The notes below the pieces were generated by a model. That model searched no databases and had not been told where the DNA came from. It was given only the letters and a program-made list of their open reading frames with translations. DNA of 64,000 nucleotides from Desulfogranum marinum (lineage in GTDB: Bacteria > Desulfobacterota > Desulfobulbia > Desulfobulbales > Desulfobulbaceae), in contig NZ_JAFFQD010000008.1 in NCBI RefSeq assembly GCF_016918565.1, positions 58,147 to 122,146 on the forward strand, given 5' to 3'. Positions 1 through 7,856 of the stretch are shown here, one piece after another (positions within the stretch are counted from its first letter, which is position 1; each line of letters starts with the position of its first letter). A program made the position numbers and the translations under genes.

Positions 1-252
1 TTTGGTTGCAGCATTTCCAGTGTAGCGGCCTTCATAACCGTACACTTTTTTTTCTCTTCCGGTATTGATCTCGCAATTTTCGCAGAAGGAGCAGAATTCT
101 GGGGTATCAGCAGAATAATTTACCCATTGCTGACGTCTTGGGACATTATTGCCGCCAACAGTGTGGTGTTGTTGCTGGGCATGTTCACCGGCCTGTATCC
201 AGCACTTCGGGCTACAAAATTTTCACCGGTACAAACCATGCGGCACGTATGA
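1..252 (+). CDS. FtsX/MacB-type ABC transporter permease, C-terminal fragment
   Basis: The reading frame is open from base 1 and ends with TGA at 250-252; the 5' part lies outside the window. The last 83 residues contain two hydrophobic stretches and the ending GLYPALRATKFSPVQTMRHV. A 'G-x-x-PAxxAxxxxPxxxLR' tail is the usual C-terminus of FtsX-domain permeases of the MacB/LolCE type. It is followed after about 200 bp by the matching ATPase on the same strand, so the two probably form one inner-membrane exporter. The substrate cannot be told from this fragment. Confidence 0.8.
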   Translation, partial: FGCSISSVAAFITVHFFFSSGIDLAIFAEGAEFWGISRIIYPLLTSWDIIAANSVVLLLGMFTGLYPALRATKFSPVQTMRHV

Positions 253-453
253 GCCTGTTGTTTTACTGCCTTTTCGCCCAATCTCTCGGAGTCTATCGCT
301 TACCTCGTTATGATGAAAAAATAATCCTCGGAATATCAAATATATGCCTGTGGTTATTTTTTCATCATGCCTCGACCTTGAACGAAAATTCTAGTAAATC
401 AACAGACTCATTTATAAGCACGCTTCCGGAACATTCACCACAGGAATCATTTA

Positions 454-1137
454 ATGGCGATCGTAACAGTCAACAATGTCAGTAGGATTTACCATCAGGG
501 AAAAACCGAATTCAAAGCCCTTGATGATGTTTCCCTGACCATTAACAAAGGAGAGTTTACAGCCCTTGCCGGCCCTTCAGGGAGCGGAAAAACCACCCTG
601 CTCAACCTTATAGGCGGCATAGATACAGCTGACAAGGGAACCATCCTTCTCGACGGACAAGATCTCAGCAGTTTGAAAAAAGGCGAGCTTGCCGACCTGC
701 GTCTCCAGGACATTGGTTTTGTCTTTCAGTCCTTTAACCTGATACCGGTATTAACCGCCGCTGAAAACGTTGAATACATCCTCCGCTTGCAAAAAATCCC
801 CTCATCCATACGCAGACAAAAAGTAAAAGCCATTCTCGCAGATGTAGGGCTTGCCGACAAGGCCGACCAGCGTCCCAGCGAGCTTTCCGGTGGACAGCAG
901 CAGCGGATTGCGGTAGCCAGAGCAGTGGTTGCCTCCCCTGCCATCGTTCTGGCAGATGAGCCGACCGCCAACCTGGATTCGGTAACCGGGCAAAAACTGC
1001 TTGACCTGATGCAGCAAATGAACACCGACAAGCAGGTAACCTTTGTTTTTGCAACCCATGACAAGATGGTCATGGACTATGCGCGCAGGGTTATCACCCT
1101 AAAAGATGGCCGCATTGCAGATGACATCCGCAAGTAA
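454..1137 (+). CDS. ABC transporter ATP-binding protein (LolD/MacB type)
   Basis: A 227-residue ATPase of the size and layout of LolD. It has a Walker A GPSGSGKTT near residue 42, a Q-loop VFQSF, the signature LSGGQQQR, a Walker B VLADEPTANLD and the switch histidine in ATHD. This family drives FtsX-type permeases that move lipoproteins, peptides or other envelope molecules without a classical channel. The partial permease upstream is the likely partner. An outer-membrane barrel overlaps its 3' end, which suggests an envelope-spanning export role. This last point is inference. Confidence 0.9.
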   Translation: MAIVTVNNVSRIYHQGKTEFKALDDVSLTINKGEFTALAGPSGSGKTTLLNLIGGIDTADKGTILLDGQDLSSLKKGELADLRLQDIGFVFQSFNLIPVLTAAENVEYILRLQKIPSSIRRQKVKAILADVGLADKADQRPSELSGGQQQRIAVARAVVASPAIVLADEPTANLDSVTGQKLLDLMQQMNTDKQVTFVFATHDKMVMDYARRVITLKDGRIADDIRK

Positions 1138-2407
1138 TTGGCTGCTGCCGGCAATCGGCCTGGTATTGCTGCCCCTGACTGCATTGCCTTTCAACGCCTG
1201 GGCGGAGCTTACCTGGCAAGGACAATTACGAGCTCAAGGAGTTGCCTCTTTGCGGGATGGAGAGGACGCTCTTTCCCAAAACGAGGACCAACACTCCTTT
1301 ATTGATGGAGCTCTGGACGGCAGGCTCAATCTGCAGTACCAGGCAACGCCCTCTTTCTTTATGGAATGTAGTTATGAGGCCGCCATAGGGGGCGGGCAGA
1401 CCAGACGTGCTCTCCAGGCACTGGACGCACCCTCTGGTTCGCCCTTTTCCACGGCCTCATCCTATCCCGACGACAGTCGTCAGCTGTTTTCTTTAACCGG
1501 TCTTCTCAAAGAAGACAGCGATGTTATTGCCTACCAGCGACTGGACCGCTTGTTTGCAGTGCTACAAACAGATATTGGCAGTTTTTCATTGGGCAGGCAA
1601 GCGCTTACCTGGGGAAACGGCATGCTGTTTAATCCTGCTGACCTGGTCAACCCTTTTGCTCCGTCCGACATTATCCGTGACTATAAAGTCGGCAGTGATA
1701 TGGCTCTTTATCAGGTAACCACGAACCGCATAAACGACATCCAGCTTGCCGTTGTTCCCCGGCGGGATGAAGAGACCGGAGAAGTTGAGACCAGTACGTC
1801 TACGGCTGGGGTAAAACTCAAGTTTACTGCTTTAGAAAACGATATAGACCTGTATCTCATGCGCAATTATGAGGATACTGTTTATGGCCTGGGAATAAAT
1901 CGCTTCCTGGGCAGTGCCCTGTTCCGTTCGGATATTATTGTGACCGATGCAGGCGACCAGGCAGGCACCTATCTATCGGCGGTCGCCAACCTGGATTATT
2001 CGTGGACCTGGGCCTCAAAAAACTGGTACGGTCTGCTGGAAATCTATTACAATGGCCTGGGCCATGATACCCCACAGGAAGCATTCCAGGATCCAGCAAC
2101 CCTGGAGCGTCTTGCTCGTGGCGATCTTTTTGCCACTGGTCGTTGGTACATCGACGGCATGCTCCAATATGAGGTACACCCTCTGATACACCTTTATGCC
2201 TCAGCAATAGTCAACCTGGATGACACCTCTTTTCTGCTGCAGCCCAGAGTTGACTGGAGCATTACCTCGTCCCTGCAACTGCTTGGCGGGTGCAACATCC
2301 CAGTTGGGAGTGCAAACAGTGAATATGGCTCCATTACCTTTGACGATTCTCAAATTACCACAACCCGTCCGACCCAACTCTACCTGATCCTTACCTGGTA
2401 TTTCTAA
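1106..2407 (+). CDS. Outer-membrane beta-barrel protein
   Basis: The product starts at ATG 1106 or, more likely, ATG 1121, which gives a clean signal peptide ending in FNAWA before ELTWQG. Either start overlaps the ATPase gene, so the two are translationally coupled. The mature part alternates hydrophobic and polar residues, is rich in aromatic and glycine residues and ends in TWYF, a C-terminal aromatic signature for BAM-dependent insertion. It has conserved-looking LGRQALTWGNGMLFNPADL near residue 160. About 405 mature residues would suit a barrel of about 16-18 strands. I do not recognise the family; a porin or an outer-membrane partner of the ABC exporter is possible. Confidence 0.75.
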   Translation: MAALQMTSASNWLLPAIGLVLLPLTALPFNAWAELTWQGQLRAQGVASLRDGEDALSQNEDQHSFIDGALDGRLNLQYQATPSFFMECSYEAAIGGGQTRRALQALDAPSGSPFSTASSYPDDSRQLFSLTGLLKEDSDVIAYQRLDRLFAVLQTDIGSFSLGRQALTWGNGMLFNPADLVNPFAPSDIIRDYKVGSDMALYQVTTNRINDIQLAVVPRRDEETGEVETSTSTAGVKLKFTALENDIDLYLMRNYEDTVYGLGINRFLGSALFRSDIIVTDAGDQAGTYLSAVANLDYSWTWASKNWYGLLEIYYNGLGHDTPQEAFQDPATLERLARGDLFATGRWYIDGMLQYEVHPLIHLYASAIVNLDDTSFLLQPRVDWSITSSLQLLGGCNIPVGSANSEYGSITFDDSQITTTRPTQLYLILTWYF

Positions 2408-2478
2408 GCAATGGTCGTTACAGTAGCAGACAGTCTTTTTCGTTCCTTTTGATAGACCCTTCACAACGAGTGAGCACT

Positions 2479-3135
2479 ATGACAATGATACCTCTGGTAG
2501 GCTTCATCGGCTGGCATAATTCAGGAAAAACAACTTTGGCAAGCAAGGTGGTTAAACACCTCACCACTCGTGGACTTGCGGTTGGTGTTATAAAATCGAC
2601 CAAAGACATTGGGATCGCCTCCGACACTCCCGGCACGGATACCCATACGTATGCAATGGCAGGAGCTGCCGGTGTTGCCTTGGCTGCTCCGGATCAACTG
2701 GTAGTACGTACGGCAAAACCTGATCTTAATCTCCATGTCCTGGCTGGAATCTATTTCAGCTCAATGGATATTGTGATCGTCGAAGGCTTCAAACACACCT
2801 CTCCTGTACCCAAAATTGAGGTGCACCGACAAGGGAATGATTTCCTCTATTCCCAGGTGGACAATGTCATCGCCCTGGTCGGTGATGCCCAGGTGCAAGG
2901 CATCCTTCACTTTGATGCTGACCAGAGTGAAGAATTGGCAACCATGATTGAAGAAAGATTCTGCAAGCAAAACCCAAAAATCACCAACCAATGTAGAGTA
3001 ACACTTGCCGGCAAAGAAGTTGAATTACCGCCGGCCCTGGAACAGACCATCCTCCAGTCTCTGTTTGGCTGGGCTCAGGCAAACGACCTAATGTGGCAAG
3101 AGGAAAAAACTCATATCAATATAGAAGTTTCCTGA
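2479..3135 (+). CDS. mobB: Molybdopterin-guanine dinucleotide biosynthesis protein MobB
   Basis: The P-loop GTPase is recognised from GWHNSGKTTL near the N-terminus, the KSTKD and GTDTHTYAMAGA motifs and VIVEGFKH. MobB assists MobA in attaching GMP to molybdopterin, giving the cofactor of many anaerobic respiratory enzymes. An in-frame TTG occurs at 2449, but the ATG at 2479 fits the family start (M-x-M-I-P-L-V-G-F-I-G). At about 218 residues it is longer than the E. coli protein; the tail from residue about 165 is an extra domain, as in other Desulfobacterota versions. The gene stands alone here. Confidence 0.9.
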   Translation: MTMIPLVGFIGWHNSGKTTLASKVVKHLTTRGLAVGVIKSTKDIGIASDTPGTDTHTYAMAGAAGVALAAPDQLVVRTAKPDLNLHVLAGIYFSSMDIVIVEGFKHTSPVPKIEVHRQGNDFLYSQVDNVIALVGDAQVQGILHFDADQSEELATMIEERFCKQNPKITNQCRVTLAGKEVELPPALEQTILQSLFGWAQANDLMWQEEKTHINIEVS

Positions 3136-3217
3136 TCTAAAAAAGTGAAAAAACCAATGCTGCCAAAAGACTGACAGGCATTATCTACTATTAATAGGGC
3201 TTTCCAACTCGTTAAAA

Positions 3218-3433
3218 TTACGATCTAGGTTTATGCTTTTTCTTCATCCGACTATAGCGAAACCAGAATCCAGCCACAGCAAGGCCGACGCCCACCGCAA
3301 TAACGCCATATTTAACGATATCGACATCAATGGCCCGACTGGCAACTACTATCAGCAGAACACCGAGGATGATCAGCAGCCAGTCGGTGATGATATGAAA
3401 AATATTATTTACGGTCTCTATTAAAGAAGCCAA
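3218..3433 (-). CDS. Small membrane protein with two transmembrane helices
   Basis: I do not recognise the family. An open frame runs back to a GTG at 3490, but the best start is the TTG at 3431-3433, which is preceded by GGAGAG at six bases and gives 71 residues. The product has an amphipathic N-terminus (ASLIETVNNIFHIITD), a hydrophobic helix (WLLIILGVLLIVVAS), a second one (VIAVGVGLAVAGFWF) and a strongly basic tail ending KKKHKPRS, so the C-terminus is probably cytoplasmic. It is convergent with mobB and lies beside a repeat element. Confidence 0.5.
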   Translation of the reverse strand: MASLIETVNNIFHIITDWLLIILGVLLIVVASRAIDVDIVKYGVIAVGVGLAVAGFWFRYSRMKKKHKPRS

Positions 3434-3483
3434 TTTTTGCTCTCCACTTTTATGGAGTTTACTTGGTGGTAGATATTCAACGA

Positions 3484-3513
3484 ATCTCACCTTAACCTTG
3501 ATCTGTAACTGTT
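3484..3513. repeat. Short interspersed motif, copy 1 (CTGTAACTGTTsAG type)
   Basis: About 28 bases here, containing CCTTAACCTTGATCTGTAAC, recur with few mismatches at about 18799-18828 (CCTTAACCTCGGTCTGTAAC followed by TGTTCAG). Both copies lie beside gene ends. Function unknown. Confidence 0.45.
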
Positions 3514-3523
3514 GAGTAAAGCT

Positions 3524-3776
3524 CTAGCCCGAATTTCTCATGAACTTTTTGATTTAAAACTCAACCAATTGATATTATTAACTAAAATACAACGTGCACT
3601 ATTAACAGTGTGTTTTTTGTTTTAAATCAAAAAGTTCCCCCTTTGGGTCAATAGATTTTTCCGCAGGATCTACGTTACAAGCCACTTGCGGTAGTTTACT
3701 ATCGGAGTCTTCGCTTACCTGCTGCGCGGCTTGTGCCTTGCCCTGCGAAAAACTTTATCGATGAGAAATCCGGGCT
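3524..3776. mobile_element. Nested inverted-repeat element, family B (complete copy)
   Basis: The left end CTAGCCCGAATTTCTCAT (3524-3541) is the near-exact inverse of the right end ATGAGAAATCCGGGCT (3761-3776). Just inside the left end lies a perfect 19-bp inverted repeat, GAACTTTTTGATTTAAAAC (3542-3560) with its complement at 3619-3637. No transposase is encoded, so it looks like a MITE or a decayed insertion. A second complete copy is at 31550-31776, and single ends are at about 9446-9472 and 57294-57309. The right half (about 3650-3780) is shared with 57171-57315. Confidence 0.6.
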
Positions 3777-3780
3777 GATG
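3650..3780 (+). repeat. About 130-bp repeat, copy 1 (matches 57171-57315)
   Basis: This stretch, starting near TTTTTCCGCAGGATCTACG and running through TGCGCGGCTTGTGCCTTGCC to the right end of the family B element, reappears after comEC at 57171-57315 with scattered mismatches. The distal copy carries an extra 16-bp tandem duplication (CGGAGTCTTCGCTACC twice). No coding sense is seen. Confidence 0.7.
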
Positions 3781-3872
3781 CGTACAACTCTGCTGGATAA
3801 CTATACTCATGCTACGTTTTCCGGTCTGATCGTGCGCAGGGGTAACGCGAACTCCGTGGGTGCAGCTAAACC

Positions 3873-5561
3873 TTAATTGTTTTTATTATCAGACCTGTTT
3901 AAGGCGCTAAGCAGTGCTTTAATGGACGAAATAATTATATCAGTGTCCACTCCCGCGCCCCACCAGCTCTCATTATCCTGATCATATATTTCTATATAGG
4001 TGACCGCCTTGGAGGAACTGCCTCGGGTAAGCGCGTGCTCGTGATAAGCATGCAGCGTAAAATCAAGCCCCAGGGTATCGCGCAACCCTTGACAAAAGCC
4101 ATCAAGCGGTCCGTTACCAACCGCTTCGATCCATTTTTCTTCCCCATGAACCTCCAGCATGGCCTCTACTTCGGCAGTTGAGGATTCTTCATCATTATCT
4201 AAATGCCGCTTCAACACATTAAAAGCCTTTAAGGCATAACCGGTACTATTAAAGAGATATTCTTTTTCAAAGGCATGAAAAATCATGTCCGGACTTAACT
4301 CATCCCCCTGCGCATCAGCAATTTCCTGGACAACACGACCAAAGCCTGGATGCATTTCTTTGGGCAGCTTAAAGCCAAAGTCCTTATCCATCACATACGC
4401 CACCCCACCCTTGCCGGACTGGGAGTTAATACGGATAATCGATTCATAGGTCCGTCCGACATCTTGAGGGTCAATGGGCAGATAAGGAACTTCCCAAAAG
4501 CTCTGCGGATCATGGATAATCGCATCCATGCCTTTGTTGATTGCGTCCTGATGGGACCCGGAAAAAGCAGTGTATACCAATTCACCTGCATAGGGGTGCC
4601 GCGCATGGACACTCATTTTGGTGCAACGCTCATACACGTTAATGACCTTGTTGATATTGGACAAATCAAGTTCAGGGTCCACGCCCTGGGTGAACATATT
4701 CAAAGCCAGGGTAACCAAATCCACATTACCGGTCCGTTCGCCATTACCAAACAAGGTCCCCTCCACCCTGTCCGCCCCTGCCATAAGAGCGAGTTCGGTG
4801 GCTGCTACAGCGGTCCCTCTATCATTGTGCCCATGCAGACTTATTAATGCGCAATCTCTGCTGGGAAGGTTACGGCAGAACCACTCTATCTGGTCTGCGT
4901 AAATATTGGGGGTCGACATCTCAACAGTGGCAGGCAGATTAAGGATGACTGGATTTTCCGGTGTCGGTTCCCACACATCCATGATCGCCTGACATATCTC
5001 AAGGGCAAAATCAAGCTCGGTTCCAGTAAAACTTTCTGGAGAATACTCATAGCGAACCTTTACATCGCTGTCTTTTGCCAGCTCATGAATCAGTTTGGCA
5101 CCGGCCACACCAAGCGCAACTATTTCCTTGCGCTCCATTTTAAACACCACATCGCGCTGCAATGTTGAGGTGGAATTGTAGAGATGGATTATTGCGTCTT
5201 TAGCTCCCTCAAAAGAGGCAAAGGTTTTCTTAATCAGCTGTTCCTTGGACTGGGTAAGTGTCTGGATAACCACCCCTTCAGGAATCCGATTTCCATCGAT
5301 AAGCATCCGCATGAAATCAAACTCTATCTGGGAGGCTGCCGGAAATCCGACTTCGATCTCCTTAAACCCTATATTGGTCAGTAACTGGAATAGCTCTAAC
5401 TTTTCTTCGAGATTCATTGGCTGGACAAGAGCCTGATTGCCATCTCTCAAGTCAACACTGCACCATGCAGGTGCAGTATCAATCACTTTTGACGGCCAGG
5501 TACGATCAGGTAAATCGATTCTCGTATAGGGTCTATATTTTTGAGTCTTTATCGGGTCCAT
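3873..5561 (-). CDS. leuA: 2-isopropylmalate synthase, LeuA type 2
   Basis: It condenses acetyl-CoA with 2-oxoisovalerate, the first committed step of leucine synthesis. The N-terminal TIM barrel carries the family's DLRDGNQALVQPM (divalent metal and substrate site) and the HGHNDRGTAVAATELAL metal motif. The C-terminal part (from about residue 430) is the regulatory LeuA dimer domain. Length (562 residues) fits the longer type-2 family. The frame could begin at 5609, but GTGGAG lies six bases before the ATG at 5561 and MDPIKTQKYRPY is the family start. Transcription is probably controlled by the leucine attenuator directly upstream (5588-5768). Confidence 0.95.
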   Translation of the reverse strand: MDPIKTQKYRPYTRIDLPDRTWPSKVIDTAPAWCSVDLRDGNQALVQPMNLEEKLELFQLLTNIGFKEIEVGFPAASQIEFDFMRMLIDGNRIPEGVVIQTLTQSKEQLIKKTFASFEGAKDAIIHLYNSTSTLQRDVVFKMERKEIVALGVAGAKLIHELAKDSDVKVRYEYSPESFTGTELDFALEICQAIMDVWEPTPENPVILNLPATVEMSTPNIYADQIEWFCRNLPSRDCALISLHGHNDRGTAVAATELALMAGADRVEGTLFGNGERTGNVDLVTLALNMFTQGVDPELDLSNINKVINVYERCTKMSVHARHPYAGELVYTAFSGSHQDAINKGMDAIIHDPQSFWEVPYLPIDPQDVGRTYESIIRINSQSGKGGVAYVMDKDFGFKLPKEMHPGFGRVVQEIADAQGDELSPDMIFHAFEKEYLFNSTGYALKAFNVLKRHLDNDEESSTAEVEAMLEVHGEEKWIEAVGNGPLDGFCQGLRDTLGLDFTLHAYHEHALTRGSSSKAVTYIEIYDQDNESWWGAGVDTDIIISSIKALLSALNRSDNKNN

Positions 5562-5587
5562 TTCCATCTCCACATAAGCAGAAGTCA

Positions 5588-5631
5588 AAAAAACAAAAAA
5601 AAAAGCCACGGTTTATACAAACCGTGGCTTT
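5588..5631 (-). terminator. Attenuator terminator in front of leuA
   Basis: On the minus strand a perfect 13-bp stem (arms 5619-5631 and 5602-5614, AAAGCCACGGTTT, four-base loop) is followed at once by a long T run, the form of an intrinsic terminator. It ends only about 27 bases before the leuA start codon and about 23 bases after the stop of a leucine-rich leader peptide, so it sits where an attenuator should be. Confidence 0.85.
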
Positions 5632-5654
5632 AAAGGGTCAGTCCTAATAGTATC

Positions 5655-5744
5655 TCAGAAAACAACGCCCTCATCTACCACGGGTGTGGGTAGCAGTTCA
5701 TCTAGGAGTAGAAGTAGAGCGAGTTTGTTAGGCATAGCAGTCAT
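5655..5744 (-). CDS. leuL: Leucine-rich leader peptide controlling leuA
   Basis: A short frame (29 residues from ATG 5744, 26 from ATG 5735) contains KLALLLLLDELLPTPVVDE: eight leucine codons in eleven positions, several of them CTA, followed by a cluster of valine codons. The segment coding PVV (CCCGTGGTA) contains CCGTGG, which can pair with CCACGG in the 5' arm of the terminator. A ribosome stalled on the leucine codons would leave this free to form an antiterminator, and one that reads through would not. No clear Shine-Dalgarno site is seen, so the exact start is open. Confidence 0.75.
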   Translation of the reverse strand: MTAMPNKLALLLLLDELLPTPVVDEGVVF

Positions 5745-5766
5745 GATGTATTTTATAATTTTATAC

Positions 5767-5794
5767 ATACTAAAGCCACCCAGCAGATTGTCAA
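5767..5794 (-). promoter_or_regulatory. Probable leu leader promoter
   Basis: On the minus strand TTGACA (5789-5794) is followed after 16 bases by TAGTAT (5767-5772). Transcription would begin near 5760, just before the leader peptide. If so, the ATG at 5768 cannot be the leader start and those at 5744 or 5735 remain. Confidence 0.5.
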
Positions 5795-5986
5795 GCAAGA
5801 AATAAGGATATTCCAAAATGTTCCGCTTATGCAGCACCATTAAAAGTGTCGACAATTTCCATCAGCACTCATTCATCACGAATCAGTTGTCCGCGCTTTC
5901 CCCAAAGAAATAAAGCCCATAGCAGCTCTGTCCTACCTTGCAGGCGTAGTGATTTCCCTGCAAAAGGCTCCAACAAACTCGCTCTT

Positions 5987-6454
5987 TCACCTGCAAATAT
6001 CTGCAAAAAAACCACGGGTTAAATCCTTGAGATCGTCAGGTTTAAGCTCCAGCTCCAGGCCTCGGCGACCGGCACTGACAAAAATAGTCGCATGTTTTTG
6101 TGCCGAAGAATCTATGATAGTGGCAAGTTTCTTTTTTTGTCCAAGAGGACTTACACCTCCTAAAACATACCCTGTCGACTTTTCCACGTCTACGGGATCG
6201 GCCATACCTGCTTTTTTGGCTCCCGCAGCCTTTGCAATACTCTTCATATGCAATGATGAAGCTACCGGGACCACTCCTACAATCAAATCTTTGGGGCCGA
6301 TTCGGACGACAAGTGTCTTGAATATCCGTTGTTCGGCTACTTCCATTTTCTCGGCTGCTTCAGCGCCATAAGAATCGCTTTTGGGGTCGTGGGAATATTC
6401 ATGCACTTTATAAAAAATCTTAGCTTTCTTGGCAGTATTGATTCCTGGAGTCAT
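5987..6454 (-). CDS. ybaK: Cys-tRNA(Pro)/aminoacyl-tRNA deacylase, YbaK/EbsC family
   Basis: The 155-residue protein matches the YbaK/EbsC fold throughout: TLVVRIGPKDLIVGVVPV, the GGVSPLGQKKKLATIID core that carries the catalytic lysine region, and the closing FVSAGRRGLELELKPDDL. YbaK removes cysteine wrongly attached to tRNA(Pro) by prolyl-tRNA synthetase. The length is typical for the family and nothing is missing. It is not in an obvious operon. Confidence 0.93.
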   Translation of the reverse strand: MTPGINTAKKAKIFYKVHEYSHDPKSDSYGAEAAEKMEVAEQRIFKTLVVRIGPKDLIVGVVPVASSLHMKSIAKAAGAKKAGMADPVDVEKSTGYVLGGVSPLGQKKKLATIIDSSAQKHATIFVSAGRRGLELELKPDDLKDLTRGFFADICR

Positions 6455-6475
6455 TATTTTTTCTATACTCGATTG

Positions 6476-6779
6476 ATGGCCACCCTTAAAAAAACAAATG
6501 AAATCGACGGTTATTTCATGACCGACGCCTCAACCTGGGTCGCGGACATGAAAGAGCTGGGGATCCTTAGAATACTTTTAAAGGCGATCCGGTTTTGATT
6601 AATACCTATCATGGATTGTGTCAGCCACAAGGTGCCACGGCGGGACAGCTTGCCGCCTCAAAATTTATCGATTTTGTCGGCTCAGAGAAAGGGCAGCAAA
6701 TCATAGAAAATTATGGTAAGCAGAGGCTGAACAACCCATGTACAATAATACAGAGCACGCAAAACAATACGACCATTGA
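6476..6779 (+). pseudogene. Remnant of a TupA-like (tungstate type) ABC transporter binding protein
   Basis: Three consecutive frames join into one conserved-looking C-terminus: frame 2 reads MATLKKTNEIDGYFMTDAST then WVADMKELG; frame 1 continues GDPVLINTYHGLCQPQGATA then KFIDFVGSEKGQQIIENYGK; frame 3 ends AEQPMYNNTEHAKQYDH and TGA at 6777-6779. The frame changes fall near 6580 and 6722. This pattern resembles the end of periplasmic tungstate/molybdate binding proteins of the COG2998 type. The first two thirds are missing, as the ybaK start lies immediately upstream. It is therefore a 5'-truncated, twice-frameshifted relic. Confidence 0.7.
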
Positions 6780-6795
6780 TTGATCGTTATATTAA

Positions 6796-6825
6796 TTTTC
6801 GCTACCTTCTGCAGGGTAGCGAAAA
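6796..6825. other. Perfect 11-bp hairpin
   Basis: TTTTCGCTACC (6796-6806) and GGTAGCGAAAA (6815-6825) form a stem with an eight-base loop. It lies after the TupA relic and may be its old terminator. The U-tract is part of the stem, so the terminator role is uncertain. Confidence 0.4.
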
Positions 6826-6947
6826 CTAAAAGCTGCCAATTAGTTATCAGCCTGTTCCGCTGTTTCCGTCTATTTTCGGCATCCTCACATCCATTTATCA
6901 ATGTCCTTTACCTTTTCCATCAACGAACACCCTACAGGAAAAAACCA

Positions 6948-7799
6948 GTGAGCAATTTATCACAATCTTGGATCTGGAACCTTTTTTTAATTACTGCTGG
7001 TTCAACGATTTACGCAATCGGTATCAAGGCAATAGCCATTCATCACAATTTCATTACCGGTGGCATTTTCGGGGCTGCCCTTCTGCTAAATTATACCGTA
7101 GAGGGATTTTCACCTTCCATATGGTTCTTCCTCCTGAATGTGCCGCTTTTTATCATAAGCTACTTTTTTGTGGGAAAGCGCTTTTTTGCCTACAGCCTGT
7201 ACGGAATGATCATCACCTCTCTAGCCGCTCAGTTTATCACGCTCAATTTTCACATCCATGAACAGATCTACGCAGCCATTGCCAGCGGCCTCATCTGTGG
7301 CCTGGGGACAGGTATCATTTTCCGTTCTCTAGGGTCAGCCGGCGGGCTCGATATCGTTGCCGTAATGCTGTACACTAGGTTCAATATTGGGGTTGGTAGA
7401 GTATACCTTTTCTTTAATGCGATCCTTTTTGGATTAGCTGCCTCGCTTTACAGTCCTGACATGGTTATCGCCTCAATTATCCTGGTTTTTATTAACTCCA
7501 CTACCCTTGACCAGGTCATGACACTTTTTAGCCAACGAAAAATAGTCTATGTAATCAGTGACCACAGCAAACGTATAGCAAAAGCTCTACAGGATCAGCT
7601 GTCCCAGGGAGCAACTTTTATACGGGGAAAAGGAGCATACAGCGGACAGGACAAGCTGATTCTCATGGCAATAACCAACAATATTCAGCTCAAAAAAATG
7701 GAAAATATCGTTTTTGAAACAGACAACAACGCACTGTTTATTGTGGAAAATAGTTTTAATGTTATTGGTTCAGGCTTTGGCAAACGGAAATTATATTAA
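6948..7799 (+). CDS. YitT family membrane protein (DUF161 + DUF2179)
   Basis: Five to six hydrophobic helices (residues about 10-190) carry the family patterns GIKAIAIHHNFITGGIFGAA and FRSLGSAGGLDIVAV. They are followed by a cytoplasmic DUF2179 domain (about 205-283) with VYVISDHSKRIAKALQDQLS and a ligand-binding-like fold. An upstream in-frame ATG at 6780 exists, but GTG 6948 has AGGA upstream and gives the family start SQSWIWNLFLITAGS. YitT proteins are uncharacterised integral membrane proteins, possibly transporters. The gene is convergent with the lytic transglycosylase. Confidence 0.88.
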   Translation: MSNLSQSWIWNLFLITAGSTIYAIGIKAIAIHHNFITGGIFGAALLLNYTVEGFSPSIWFFLLNVPLFIISYFFVGKRFFAYSLYGMIITSLAAQFITLNFHIHEQIYAAIASGLICGLGTGIIFRSLGSAGGLDIVAVMLYTRFNIGVGRVYLFFNAILFGLAASLYSPDMVIASIILVFINSTTLDQVMTLFSQRKIVYVISDHSKRIAKALQDQLSQGATFIRGKGAYSGQDKLILMAITNNIQLKKMENIVFETDNNALFIVENSFNVIGSGFGKRKLY

Positions 7800-7825
7800 C
7801 AAACGATCTTCATCTGCAGACAATG

Positions 7826-7848
7826 GTTCTCCCTTTTCGAGGGGGAAC
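7826..7848. terminator. Terminator-like hairpin between convergent genes
   Basis: GTTCTCCC (7826-7833) pairs with GGGGGAAC (7841-7848), followed on the plus strand by ATTTTG. It lies between the YitT and MltF stops and could serve both. Confidence 0.5.
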
Positions 7849-7856
7849 ATTTTGCC

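Noticed and set aside
138..485. 115-codon frame on the plus strand near the left edge
   Set aside because: It overlaps the permease frame that runs from base 1 to 252 and then the gap before the ATPase. Its translation has no family pattern.
4350..4847. 165-codon frame opposite leuA
   Set aside because: Antisense of the conserved LeuA barrel; no ribosome site or family resemblance.
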